Assembly: GCA_963742655.1 (NCBI GenBank)
Contig: CAVUMM010000005.1
Location: 124,001 to 188,000 of the forward strand
Source: JAICLK01 sp963742655
Lineage (GTDB): Bacteria > Patescibacteriota > Saccharimonadia > Saccharimonadales > UBA4665
DNA length: 64,000 nucleotides
Reading direction: 5' to 3'
The notes under the pieces are model-generated. The model did no database searches. It saw only the letters and a program-made list of their open reading frames with translations, and was not told the origin of the DNA. Shown here one piece after another: positions 21,878 to 29,227 of this stretch (within the stretch, counting starts at the first letter, position 1; each line of letters opens with the position of its first letter). Made by a program: the position numbers and the translations under genes.

Positions 21878-22408
21878 ATTTCTATCAGCAAGCCTGTTCG
21901 CTTGAATGGAGCTATTCAAGCGCCACAATTGAGAGTAATTGATGCTGAAGGTAAGCAGCTAGGCGTTCTGACACGTGCAGAGGCACTAGGCGCGGCCCAG
22001 GAACAAGAACTAGACCTCGTCGAAATCGCACCAGACGCCCGCCCACCGGTTGCCAAAATCATCGATTGGGGAAAATTTAACTACCAGCGCACCAAGCAAC
22101 AACAGCGCAACAAACGCAACGCCAAGGTTCTGGAAGTAAAGCAGATTCGGCTGGGGCTAAAAATTGGCGAGCACGACATGCAGGTTAAGCTCGGCAAAGT
22201 AGCAAAATTCCTGGAAACAGGCCACAAGGTTAAAATCACAGTTTTCTTCCGTGGACGCGAACTGGCGCATAAAGAATTAGGATTTAAACTTGCTGATAAA
22301 ATTATCTCTGATTTAGGCGAAGTAATCGTGCTAGACCAACAACCACAACTCGCCGGTAAACAACTAAGTTTCGTAATAAGGAGCAACCCTCATCATGCCA
22401 AAGCTTAA
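21878..22408 (+). CDS. infC: Translation initiation factor IF-3, non-AUG start
   Basis: About 176 residues. Family segments are clear: VRLNGAIQAPQLRVIDAEGKQLGVL in the N-domain and LEVKQIRLGLKIGEHD in the linker and C-domain. No ATG or GTG exists at the right place. ATT at 21878 and ATC at 21884 follow AGGAG by 3 and 9 nt, while TTG at 21902 would cut conserved residues. E. coli infC uses AUU, which lets IF3 repress its own mRNA, so the same feedback is likely here. The gene overlaps rpmI by 14 nt in the classic infC-rpmI-rplT operon. Confidence 0.9.
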   Translation: MSISKPVRLNGAIQAPQLRVIDAEGKQLGVLTRAEALGAAQEQELDLVEIAPDARPPVAKIIDWGKFNYQRTKQQQRNKRNAKVLEVKQIRLGLKIGEHDMQVKLGKVAKFLETGHKVKITVFFRGRELAHKELGFKLADKIISDLGEVIVLDQQPQLAGKQLSFVIRSNPHHAKA

Positions 22409-22589
22409 GACGCATAGCGGCACAAAAGATCGCGTACGGCTTACTAAAAATGGTAAGGTGCGTCGTCGCCATTCATACGCCAGCCACTTTTTGCAGAAAA
22501 AAAGTGCTGCGCGAAAGCGCAAGCTAGCCGGGCTTGAAACAATCGGCGGCAAAGTCGCTAAGAATATTAAATTGAAACTGGGAGCCTAA
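22395..22589 (+). CDS. rpmI: Large ribosomal subunit protein bL35
   Basis: 64 residues, MPKLKTHSGTKDRVRLTKNG..., the expected small basic L35. Preceded by AAGGAG inside the infC end. Part of infC-rpmI-rplT, which in other bacteria is controlled by L20 binding to the leader. Confidence 0.96.
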   Translation: MPKLKTHSGTKDRVRLTKNGKVRRRHSYASHFLQKKSAARKRKLAGLETIGGKVAKNIKLKLGA

Positions 22590-22591
22590 GC

Positions 22592-22936
22592 ATGCGAGTC
22601 AAACGAGGCGTTGCCAGCCACAAGCGGCACCAAAAAATCCGTCGCGCCACCAAAGGCATGACGCACCCGAACCGCGCGAGCATCAAACGCGGCAGGCAGG
22701 CCGTTACTAAATCATTGCAGTTCGCTACGCGGGACCGCAAAAACCGCAAGCGGACTTTCCGACAGTTATGGAATGCACGAATCAATGCTGCAGCGCGCCT
22801 AAACGGGACGACTTACAGCAAACTCATTGCCGGTCTAAAAGCCGCTAATGTCACACTCGACCGCAAGGTATTAGCAGAATTGGCCGTAAACGAGCCAAAA
22901 GCCTTCGAGGCTGTCGTTAAATCTGCTCAGAAGTAA
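22592..22936 (+). CDS. rplT: Large ribosomal subunit protein bL20
   Basis: 114 residues, MRVKRGVASHKRHQKIRRATKG... with the RKRTFRQLWNARINAAAR core of L20. Starts 2 nt after the rpmI stop codon. L20 is needed early in 50S assembly and represses this operon in other bacteria. Length and sequence are standard. Confidence 0.97.
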   Translation: MRVKRGVASHKRHQKIRRATKGMTHPNRASIKRGRQAVTKSLQFATRDRKNRKRTFRQLWNARINAAARLNGTTYSKLIAGLKAANVTLDRKVLAELAVNEPKAFEAVVKSAQK

Positions 22937-22952
22937 CAATACAGCACTGAAA

Positions 22953-23372
22953 TTAGAGATTGCTCTGTGTCCATGGACGCTGCAGTTCGTTATATCTTGC
23001 TTTTAGTGCTGCATAAGCGCCGCGACGGACAAGGTTTAATGAACTTAGTTCTGATAAAGCGTTAATATCTTCCCGCCCTAAACTAGGATTAGCTTGTTCC
23101 AGCTGACGATACATAAGTGAACACTGCGACTTTAAAGATCTATACCATTCGGCAAGATATACGGGAGTGCGTCGATATGTTTGACCGCCATCAAGATCAA
23201 CCCAACGCATTGCAGATCGTTCAGCAACATAACCCTCGGCCATCGCGCGAGGAACGCCACTACTTACCATTGGCTCAATCATGCACGAGCCAAAAGATTG
23301 GATGCGTAGATCAACATACCTTGTATCTTCAGCAAAGGGAAATGCAATCGCAGCTTCTACGGGACGTACCAT
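22953..23372 (-). CDS. Hypothetical protein
   Basis: 139 residues without membrane segments or recognised motifs. The C-terminal half looks helical (RSLKSQCSLMYRQLEQANPSLGREDINALSELSSLN). It lies convergent to rplT and just downstream of the RNase P RNA terminator. Function unknown; the gene may be lineage-specific. Confidence 0.5.
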   Translation of the reverse strand: MVRPVEAAIAFPFAEDTRYVDLRIQSFGSCMIEPMVSSGVPRAMAEGYVAERSAMRWVDLDGGQTYRRTPVYLAEWYRSLKSQCSLMYRQLEQANPSLGREDINALSELSSLNLVRRGAYAALKARYNELQRPWTQSNL

Positions 23373-23401
23373 AAATTCAACATTACACTACGAAAAGTTA
23401 A

Positions 23402-23432
23402 TTAAAAATCCCTGTTTAGAGGGATCTTTAAT
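23402..23432 (-). terminator. Terminator of RNase P RNA
   Basis: AAAGATCCC, short loop, GGGATTTTTAA on the minus strand, directly after the P1 3' strand of rnpB. Confidence 0.8.
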
Positions 23433-23434
23433 TA

Positions 23435-23962
23435 CCAGATTATCCGTAAGCCGGGTTCTGTTCAGAGCTTGCCAGAACCTTTCCATCCCGTTTTCACGGC
23501 AGGTCCGCGACACATCGCGCACGCAGCACGCGTCAACGTACTTAAAAGTACGCTTCCTACTGCTTCGCACACGCTGCACTCACGTCTGCAGCCATGCCAA
23601 CTGAAATGTAAAAGTTCAGACAAACTCCTGCTGATCATCTATCTAGTCCTGGCGTTGCCGCCAGGATCAAGCGGATCTTATGACAAACTCTGGCGGGAAC
23701 CATCCGGCAATTGCCGGAGAGAGTTTATCTCCTTGCAGCAGGCAGGGTTTACCTTTTGTACCGTCACCGGTACAGAACTGTGAGCTCTTACCTCACTCGT
23801 TTCACCTTTCCTCAAGAACCAAGTTCAGGGTAGTTTCGTTTCTGTGGCACTTTCCCTAGGGTCGCCCCCGGTTGCCGTTAGCAACTGCCTTTCCCTTTGC
23901 TGCCCGGACTTTCCTCCCACCTTCGCATGAAGCTACGGCGGGCGATCAGCCGATAATCTGGC
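23435..23962 (-). ncRNA. rnpB: RNase P RNA (type A), with enlarged 3' arm
   Basis: The minus strand shows GAGGAAAGTCCGGGC, the ACAGAAACGAAACTACC region, GGGTGAAA/GGTAAGAG-like loops and the final ACAGAACCCGGCTTACGG. P1 is closed by CCAGATTATC/GATAATCTGG. At about 528 nt it is well above the usual 350-400. The extra length lies between the CTAGATAGATGATC segment and ACAGAACCCGG, where other RNAs have a short P19 or none. The insert contains a GCGTAC/GTACG hairpin (23511-23585) resembling the leader element family of this genome. Confidence 0.93.
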
Positions 23963-23981
23963 TTGCATTCAATTATAACAC

Positions 23982-24782
23982 TTATGGCATATTTTGGGAA
24001 GATTGGCTCAACGCCTCGTCGAGTGCCCGATTGACCGCCGCGTCGGCCAGCTTATTGAGTTCCCGAGGCACATGTGTGAATGTGACTCTCTCAAATTTTG
24101 AGGCCAGACGTTTTATGGCTTCATGAATCGGCCATAAGTCGCGATTTTTCACCTTAAATACGCCCTTCATCTGATTGATAACCAGCAAGCTGTCCATGTA
24201 CACATCGACGTTTCGCGCATGCATATTCCCCGCTTCCTCTAGTGATAATTTGAGCGCCTGGTATTCCGCCTGGTTGTTAGTCGTCAGGCCAAGATACACG
24301 CCTTTGTCCACCAATATTTTTCCATCCGTATCCATCAGCACAAAACCGCTCGCCGACGGTCCGGGATTGCCGCGCGATCCGCCGTCGGCGTAGATTTTAA
24401 TCTTGTCTAGTTGAATCGGCGCGGTTTTAGTAGCTTCAAGTGGCACGAAGTTGAAATGTATAATTTTTAACGAAGTTTCCAGTGATACGTTCGAGCCGTA
24501 ATATGTTTGATACGCCTGCAGCATCTGCTCTGTCGAACTAAACTTTTCGTGCCCGTCCATATCACTTTCATCGATATCGCCTAAGTTTTTTTCAATAATT
24601 TTCGTAATTCGTGCAGTTCCGAATGATCGCCAGGTTTCCGGTTTCCCTGGCTGCACTTTATCTATCACCTCAATCTCATCGCCGACGGTCAAATCCTTGT
24701 CGTCAAAAAGCCGCCAGGTGCTCGTTTTCTCTCCCTGAATAATTTGTTCAGCCAAACTATGCTCGAACTTAAGTTTTTTCAT
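23982..24782 (-). CDS. Fusion of an ASCH domain and RNase HI
   Basis: 266 residues from the ATG at 24782. Residues 1-112 look like an ASCH domain, a PUA-related fold thought to bind RNA or modified nucleotides. Residues 128-260 are RNase H with its catalytic set: Asp133 (IYADGGSRGNPGPS), Glu173 (NNQAEY), Asp197 (VYMDS), His237 and Asp247. It should cut RNA in RNA-DNA hybrids; the ASCH part may steer it to particular RNAs. An upstream extension of the frame runs through tRNA-Pro and is not real. The start lies 14 nt after the tRNA with TAGAAT 5 nt before the ATG and no ribosome site. Confidence 0.8.
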   Translation of the reverse strand: MKKLKFEHSLAEQIIQGEKTSTWRLFDDKDLTVGDEIEVIDKVQPGKPETWRSFGTARITKIIEKNLGDIDESDMDGHEKFSSTEQMLQAYQTYYGSNVSLETSLKIIHFNFVPLEATKTAPIQLDKIKIYADGGSRGNPGPSASGFVLMDTDGKILVDKGVYLGLTTNNQAEYQALKLSLEEAGNMHARNVDVYMDSLLVINQMKGVFKVKNRDLWPIHEAIKRLASKFERVTFTHVPRELNKLADAAVNRALDEALSQSSQNMP

Positions 24783-24796
24783 ACAAAATTCTAATT

Positions 24797-24872
24797 TGGT
24801 CGGGGTGACAGGACTTGAACCTGCGACCTCACGGCCCCCAGCCGTACGCGCTACCAACTGCGCCACACCCCG
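24797..24872 (-). tRNA. tRNA-Pro (GGG), CCA encoded
   Basis: Acceptor CGGGGTG/CACCCCG, anticodon loop CTGGGGG (GGG), T-arm GGTTCAAGTCC, encoded CCA. The RNase H fusion gene starts 14 nt later on the same strand. Confidence 0.96.
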
Positions 24873-24922
24873 AGAATCAGCAATATAGATGCTCGAATGT
24901 ACAATACACTATAAATGCCAAT

Positions 24923-24998
24923 AGGGAAAAGAGCAGCCCGACAAAATGTATTCCATTTTGCCGGCGCGATGAGAAAAACCGTAGGTTTGTCTCATTAC
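24923..24998 (+). repeat. tRNA-associated repeat family, copy c (before tRNA-Pro)
   Basis: GGGAAAAGAGCAG, a variable hairpin (ACAAAATG/CATTTTG-like), then CGATGAGAAAAACCGTAGGTTTGTC. The closing hairpin carries compensatory changes (ACCGTAGGT here, AACGTAGTT elsewhere), which argues for selection on the fold. The rest of 24873-25166 shows nothing else I can name. Confidence 0.65.
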
Positions 24999-25166
24999 CC
25001 AAAAAAGGCGGGCTGCCGAAAATGATTAACCCGCATAATCTGCAGGTGGGTGCCCGCACATAGCCGCCACAGCGACTATAAATCTAGAGCTCCCTATTTT
25101 TCAAACTAATCAGATAATCATTATCAGGCAGCGCCTGCCTGCCAACTATTATACAGCCTCCTGCAG

Positions 25167-25784
25167 TTATAGCCTGGATAAAAGACTAAGTATCATTTGA
25201 TTGATATTGATCAGTACGGTGAAGTGTGTGAAAAAAAGTAACCCGAAAATGATAAAAAATCCGTAGGGTTCAACTTGTTCAAATACCCGACGCACCGGTT
25301 CCGGCGCAAAAGCATAAACAACCCGCGAGCCGTCGAGCGGTGGTATGGGGACCAAATTGAAAACGAATAGCCAAACATTTAAACTAATGAAATCAATGAC
25401 TGCTTTCGCAGAAAACGATCCTATCGGAGTTAGGTTCAATAGCAAGGTCCCTATAATTGCCAGCGCGAGGTTAGACAATGGGCCGGCGGCCGCAACCATT
25501 GCCGCACCATAGTCATCGAATTTAAGACGTGCCGGGTTAAACGGTACCGGTTTTGCGGCCAAGATTGGTATCTTCAGTATCAAAAGAGTAATCGCTGGCA
25601 ATATAATTGTTAAGAATGGATCTATGTGATTCAGCGGATTGAAACTTAATCGGCCTTCATCTTGGGCAGTTGTGTCACCGAGTTTGAACGCAACGAAGCC
25701 GTGCATAACCTCGTGAATCACCATTGAAATAACCAGCACGACAATGTATATCGCAATGTCCGATGGGCTCAAATTGCCAAGCAT
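25167..25784 (-). CDS. Site-2 protease family membrane metallopeptidase (M50)
   Basis: 206 residues from MLGNLSPSDIAI. HEVMH at 24-28 and NLVPIPPLDGSR near residue 150 give the two zinc-binding motifs of the compact M50B/FtsEX-less S2P group. At least four hydrophobic segments surround them. Such enzymes cleave membrane proteins within the bilayer; the substrate is not known. TATACT lies 10 nt and TATAAT immediately before the ATG, so the mRNA probably has almost no leader. Divergent from rpmB. Confidence 0.8.
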   Translation of the reverse strand: MLGNLSPSDIAIYIVVLVISMVIHEVMHGFVAFKLGDTTAQDEGRLSFNPLNHIDPFLTIILPAITLLILKIPILAAKPVPFNPARLKFDDYGAAMVAAAGPLSNLALAIIGTLLLNLTPIGSFSAKAVIDFISLNVWLFVFNLVPIPPLDGSRVVYAFAPEPVRRVFEQVEPYGFFIIFGLLFFTHFTVLININQMILSLLSRL

Positions 25785-25869
25785 ATTATACGTAAGTATA
25801 GCAGCTTCTACGGTTGACTTACAGGGATAATTCCGGTACAATTGGGCTTCAATACCGCTAGGAGCAGTT

Positions 25870-26094
25870 ATGCAAAAATGTGAACTTACCGGCAAAGGCA
25901 AGCAATTTGGCAGCAATGTCAGTTTTTCGCAGCGTCACACCAAAAAGGTCTGGAAGCCAAACCTCCAGTCCAAGACGGTTGTCGTAGACGGCAAAAAGGT
26001 CAAAATGAAGCTGAGCACCCAAGCTATTCGCACCCTCAAGAAAAAGGGCTTATTGCTATCGCCCGCCTCCAAAGCGCGCGTCACTTCCGCTTAA
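25870..26094 (+). CDS. rpmB: Large ribosomal subunit protein bL28
   Basis: 74 residues beginning MQKCELTGKGKQFGSNVSFS, the typical L28 N-terminus; lysine-rich. AGGAG is placed well before the ATG. The usual partner rpmG is not adjacent. Divergent from the S2P gene. Confidence 0.93.
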   Translation: MQKCELTGKGKQFGSNVSFSQRHTKKVWKPNLQSKTVVVDGKKVKMKLSTQAIRTLKKKGLLLSPASKARVTSA

Positions 26095-26147
26095 GAGATA
26101 CTGTTTAGAACTTAATTTGCGTTATTCGAACGCTTGACCGCGTCATT

Positions 26148-26774
26148 TTAAGATCGTTCTAATACGACAAGCCGTAAACTGTCAGTCAATTCACTTGGCT
26201 TCAGTTTAAGCTTATTTATGGGTTGTTCGGGCTCCATTGCCAGATCCTTAAGAGCATCCTCGAGCGTCAGCTGCGGTACCGGGTACTGCAAGTTTTTGTC
26301 GGCGTAGTGCGTCGGTATGACCATCTTCGGCTCAATCGCTTTTATAAGCTGCATTGCTCCTATCGGATCGAGCGTATAACCATTGCCGCCGACCGGAAGT
26401 ATTAGCAAGTCGGCCATGCCAATCGCCTCCAACTGTTCGTCACTCAACTTTGGAAATATATGACCGGTAACCAGTACGCTGACGTCGCCCGCCCGGAGCC
26501 GATACATCGTGGCCGCTAAACGCCCTTCCTCATCGATATGCGCTTGCGCGGGAATGCCGTAAATCGAAAAGGTGGATACTTCGTACTCGCCTGGCGAATC
26601 GAGTGTTAGCTTTGTTTCAACTTTTGGATCGGCATGAGGGCCGGTAAATAGCGCGACATCACCAGTTTTGGTGATTGATTTAGCGCCTAGGTCTGCCAAA
26701 TTATCATCCACTACGACACGAACACCCTGATAGGTAAACGCGACACAGTTTGCACCGTAAAATTGTATATCCAT
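26148..26774 (-). CDS. Metallo-beta-lactamase fold hydrolase (UlaG-like)
   Basis: 208 residues. MDIQFYGANCVAF at the start and the late VIPTHYAD segment resemble short MBL-fold proteins related to UlaG. The canonical HxHxDH motif is reduced to TGPHADPK, so metal binding may be changed or partial. Cytoplasmic. Preceded by AAGGGGAAG. It is 14 nt after the wHTH gene on the same strand and so probably co-transcribed with it. Substrate unknown. Confidence 0.65.
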   Translation of the reverse strand: MDIQFYGANCVAFTYQGVRVVVDDNLADLGAKSITKTGDVALFTGPHADPKVETKLTLDSPGEYEVSTFSIYGIPAQAHIDEEGRLAATMYRLRAGDVSVLVTGHIFPKLSDEQLEAIGMADLLILPVGGNGYTLDPIGAMQLIKAIEPKMVIPTHYADKNLQYPVPQLTLEDALKDLAMEPEQPINKLKLKPSELTDSLRLVVLERS

Positions 26775-26788
26775 ACTTCCCCTTAGTT

Positions 26789-27406
26789 TTACTCGTCTAG
26801 CAGATTATGCTTGTCAAACAGGACTTGCTTTTTAGCACTTCTCACAGTGGTAATGAACCGATCTTTGATTTGCAAACGATATTGGAATTCATCAAGTGTG
26901 AACAATGCGTAGCGAAGTTCTTTATTCTCTTTGGCTTCAAGTTCGGCAACGTATTTCTGCAGCTTGTTTGGATTGACATTACCGACAATTAACAAATCGA
27001 TGCCACTCGAATCGTCGCGCGTAAACTGCCCTGTATACAGTGCAAGCTCTATGTTGCCGAGCGCTTTGAGCTCGGCCGGCTCGGCCATTGTGGGTTTGGC
27101 AGCCTGTTTCGGGTTTTCCGCAGCTTTTACCGGAGCAGTCATGGTCATGGGTCGACCCCCAAACATTGCAATTAGCGGTGCGTAGTGTTCGAATTTTTGA
27201 TTGACTTCGTAATATAAGCGATTATTGACCGTGTCGGATGTAATAATGCCTATCGACAACAAGTTGGCCAGTTCGCGACGCACGGAATTGATCTGCTCGT
27301 CGATTTTGCGCGTAATTTCGCGAACATAGAACGAACGATTCGGATTCCCGAAGAAAAGCTGAAGCAATTTTACCCGTGTTTTTGACCCAAACAGTTGCTC
27401 AATCAT
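26789..27406 (-). CDS. Winged-helix DNA-binding protein with C-terminal nucleotidyltransferase-like domain
   Basis: 205 residues. Residues 1-75 are a winged helix (TRVKLLQLFFGNPNRSFYVREITRKI). Residues 115-200 (ELALYTGQFTRDDSSGIDLLIVGNVNP) resemble the MJ1215/nucleotidyltransferase-like fold often fused to such HTH domains. Probably a transcription regulator; the target is not known, perhaps its own unit. TACAAT lies 6 nt before the ATG with no ribosome site, a leaderless pattern. Confidence 0.65.
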   Translation of the reverse strand: MIEQLFGSKTRVKLLQLFFGNPNRSFYVREITRKIDEQINSVRRELANLLSIGIITSDTVNNRLYYEVNQKFEHYAPLIAMFGGRPMTMTAPVKAAENPKQAAKPTMAEPAELKALGNIELALYTGQFTRDDSSGIDLLIVGNVNPNKLQKYVAELEAKENKELRYALFTLDEFQYRLQIKDRFITTVRSAKKQVLFDKHNLLDE

Positions 27407-27444
27407 GATGCTATTGTACCAGAGTGGGAACTCTTTTAGTAAAG

Positions 27445-28323
27445 TTATGTGTTCAAGAACGTTTTTACTAGTTTTATGGCGTCCGCAGGCTGGCTGATTC
27501 TCTGGATGTAATGGTTGCGCTTAAACCACGTCCGTTGGCGCTTGGCGAGATTCATGCTGGCGCTGATTATGCGCTCGCGGGGTTTTTCAAGTGTTTGCTC
27601 GCCATCGAAGTATGTTTGAAATTCACGGTAGCCGATTCCCTTCATCGGCTCAACATTCCAGCCATATTTTTCGGCGAGACTTTTTACTTCAGCCTCAAGT
27701 CCAGCGGACAACATGGCATCAACGCGCCGTTCAATACGCTTGCGAAGCTGATCGCGCGGAACTTCCAGTCCGATCACGAGCGTATTCGGCCTTAGTTTAT
27801 TACGACTCGGCCGGGCGCCATCCGTTTCAATCAATCGGATCAGCCGGCGCTTGTTGCGAATATCGATTCCGGTCGTGTCGTGTCCTTCAGCTTCGATCTG
27901 AGCGAGTAATTCATCGATTGATAAATCATTAAGCTCGGCTCGTTTTTCCGGCGCACTCGGCGGTAAAAAACTATAATCAAAAATAACGCTATCTACATAT
28001 AGTCCCGTGCCGCCAACCAGTATTGGCAATCTTCCGCGACTAGCGATGTCTTCGATTGCAACTAAAGCCAGACGCTTATATTCCGCTGCGCTGAAGCCCT
28101 GGTGCGGATTGGCAACATCTAACAAATGGTGCTGTATTCTGGCACGCTCCACAGTGCTTGGTTTCGCCGTGCCGATATCAAAATCCGTATAAACAGTCCA
28201 CGAATCGGCCGCGATAATCTCGCCGTTAAATTTATCAGCAATTTGCATGGCCAGAGCAGACTTGCCCGACGCCGTTTCGCCGACAATCACAATCAAAGCA
28301 GGCTTGTCTGATCCGGCCGCCAC
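27445..28323 (-). CDS. miaA: tRNA dimethylallyltransferase
   Basis: 292 residues. P-loop GETASGKS at 15-22, IIAADSWTVYTDFDIGTAKPS and HHLLDV are family hallmarks. MiaA puts an isopentenyl group on A37 of tRNAs reading UNN codons, using dimethylallyl diphosphate. The length is normal. It overlaps the end of the alkyltransferase-like gene by about 30 nt, so they are translationally coupled. Confidence 0.93.
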   Translation of the reverse strand: MAAGSDKPALIVIVGETASGKSALAMQIADKFNGEIIAADSWTVYTDFDIGTAKPSTVERARIQHHLLDVANPHQGFSAAEYKRLALVAIEDIASRGRLPILVGGTGLYVDSVIFDYSFLPPSAPEKRAELNDLSIDELLAQIEAEGHDTTGIDIRNKRRLIRLIETDGARPSRNKLRPNTLVIGLEVPRDQLRKRIERRVDAMLSAGLEAEVKSLAEKYGWNVEPMKGIGYREFQTYFDGEQTLEKPRERIISASMNLAKRQRTWFKRNHYIQRISQPADAIKLVKTFLNT

Positions 28324-28625
28324 AATAATTTTCCTACATCAACTTTATAATCATCCGATACCTGCACACCGTCTGCTTCGAGCGCCGCGCGTTGTCCGGC
28401 CACTCCGCCATTCGGCCACCCGCGCGCCAAACCGCCCTGTTTATTCACGACCCGCTGCCAGGGTAAATCGCCGGGCCCGTGATTAGCAATCTGCCCGACT
28501 TCCCACGCCGCCCAAGCCGCCCCGGCCAACGCCGCAATTTGTCCATACGTCATCACTCTGCCCTTTGGAATTTGTGCCACCAAATCATACACTTGATGCT
28601 TAAATTCTTCATCAACTCTTGGCAT
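28293..28625 (-). CDS. Alkyltransferase-like protein (MGMT family without the active cysteine)
   Basis: 110 residues from MPRVDEEF, preceded by GAGG. IPKGRVMTYGQIAALAG carries the helix-turn-helix and the nucleotide-flipping tyrosine (Tyr27) of the O6-alkylguanine family. The active-site PCHRV is PWQRV (Trp56), as in the ATL group. Such proteins bind O6-alkylguanine tightly and hand it to nucleotide-excision repair instead of repairing it. It overlaps its neighbours on both sides and so belongs to one operon with the nucleotidase and miaA. Confidence 0.85.
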   Translation of the reverse strand: MPRVDEEFKHQVYDLVAQIPKGRVMTYGQIAALAGAAWAAWEVGQIANHGPGDLPWQRVVNKQGGLARGWPNGGVAGQRAALEADGVQVSDDYKVDVGKLLWRPDQTSLL

Positions 28626-29217
28626 CAAAATACCTCGCGACTTCCGGCCAATCTTTAACTCTGACCACTCCGGCTGGCAATGCATCGACTTGATTCCACT
28701 TATAATCACCAAACAACAGCACCTTGATGCCGACTTCAGCCGCAGACAAACAATGTTTGGGTTGATCGTCGATGAGATAGTCTGCCCCTATTTCTTTCAG
28801 TAAATCGGCTTTTGTTGACTTAACAGCCTCCCGACCTGTGCCGTCGTAAAATCCGGTAAACGTAACTTCGTCGAAAATTTTGGTAAAATGCCGATTCAGC
28901 CAAGCAAGCGTTTCAGTGCGAACAATTTCTAAACGAGAAGTGACAACGACTAATCGATATTTTATCGCAAGCTGCTTCAAGACGGGCTTTGCGTCATTGC
29001 GGTGGTAAATCTTGCTAATGATGCCCGACGCAAAAACCATTTCTCGGCGCTTCAAGGCTTCCGTGAGCTCAACATTCCAAACTTTAACCCAATCTTCATC
29101 GTAATCGTCGGTGGTAAGATTCGTTCCCCAGGTTTCATTGGTGTAAGCTACCCAACCTTCCGCCGTAAACGACAGCACATCGTCAAGGTCAACTGCGATA
29201 ACCAGCTTCTTTTTCAC
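28612..29217 (-). CDS. HAD-type 5'-nucleotidase (NT5C-like)
   Basis: About 201 residues from a GTG start (VKKKLVIAVDLDDVL) preceded by AAGGAAAGG. DLDDVL is HAD motif 1; VVTSR and the late YLIDDQPKHC supply motifs 2 and 4. It resembles 5'(3')-deoxyribonucleotidase-like proteins, which dephosphorylate nucleotides. An upstream in-frame extension overlaps thrS and is rejected. It follows thrS by 10 nt. Confidence 0.7.
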   Translation of the reverse strand: MKKKLVIAVDLDDVLSFTAEGWVAYTNETWGTNLTTDDYDEDWVKVWNVELTEALKRREMVFASGIISKIYHRNDAKPVLKQLAIKYRLVVVTSRLEIVRTETLAWLNRHFTKIFDEVTFTGFYDGTGREAVKSTKADLLKEIGADYLIDDQPKHCLSAAEVGIKVLLFGDYKWNQVDALPAGVVRVKDWPEVARYFDAKS

Positions 29218-29227
29218 GCCTTTCCTT

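Noticed and set aside
23982..24866. Longer start of the ASCH-RNase H protein (MAQLVARTAGG...)
   Set aside because: That extension is translation of tRNA-Pro; the ATG at 24782 is the first one outside the tRNA.
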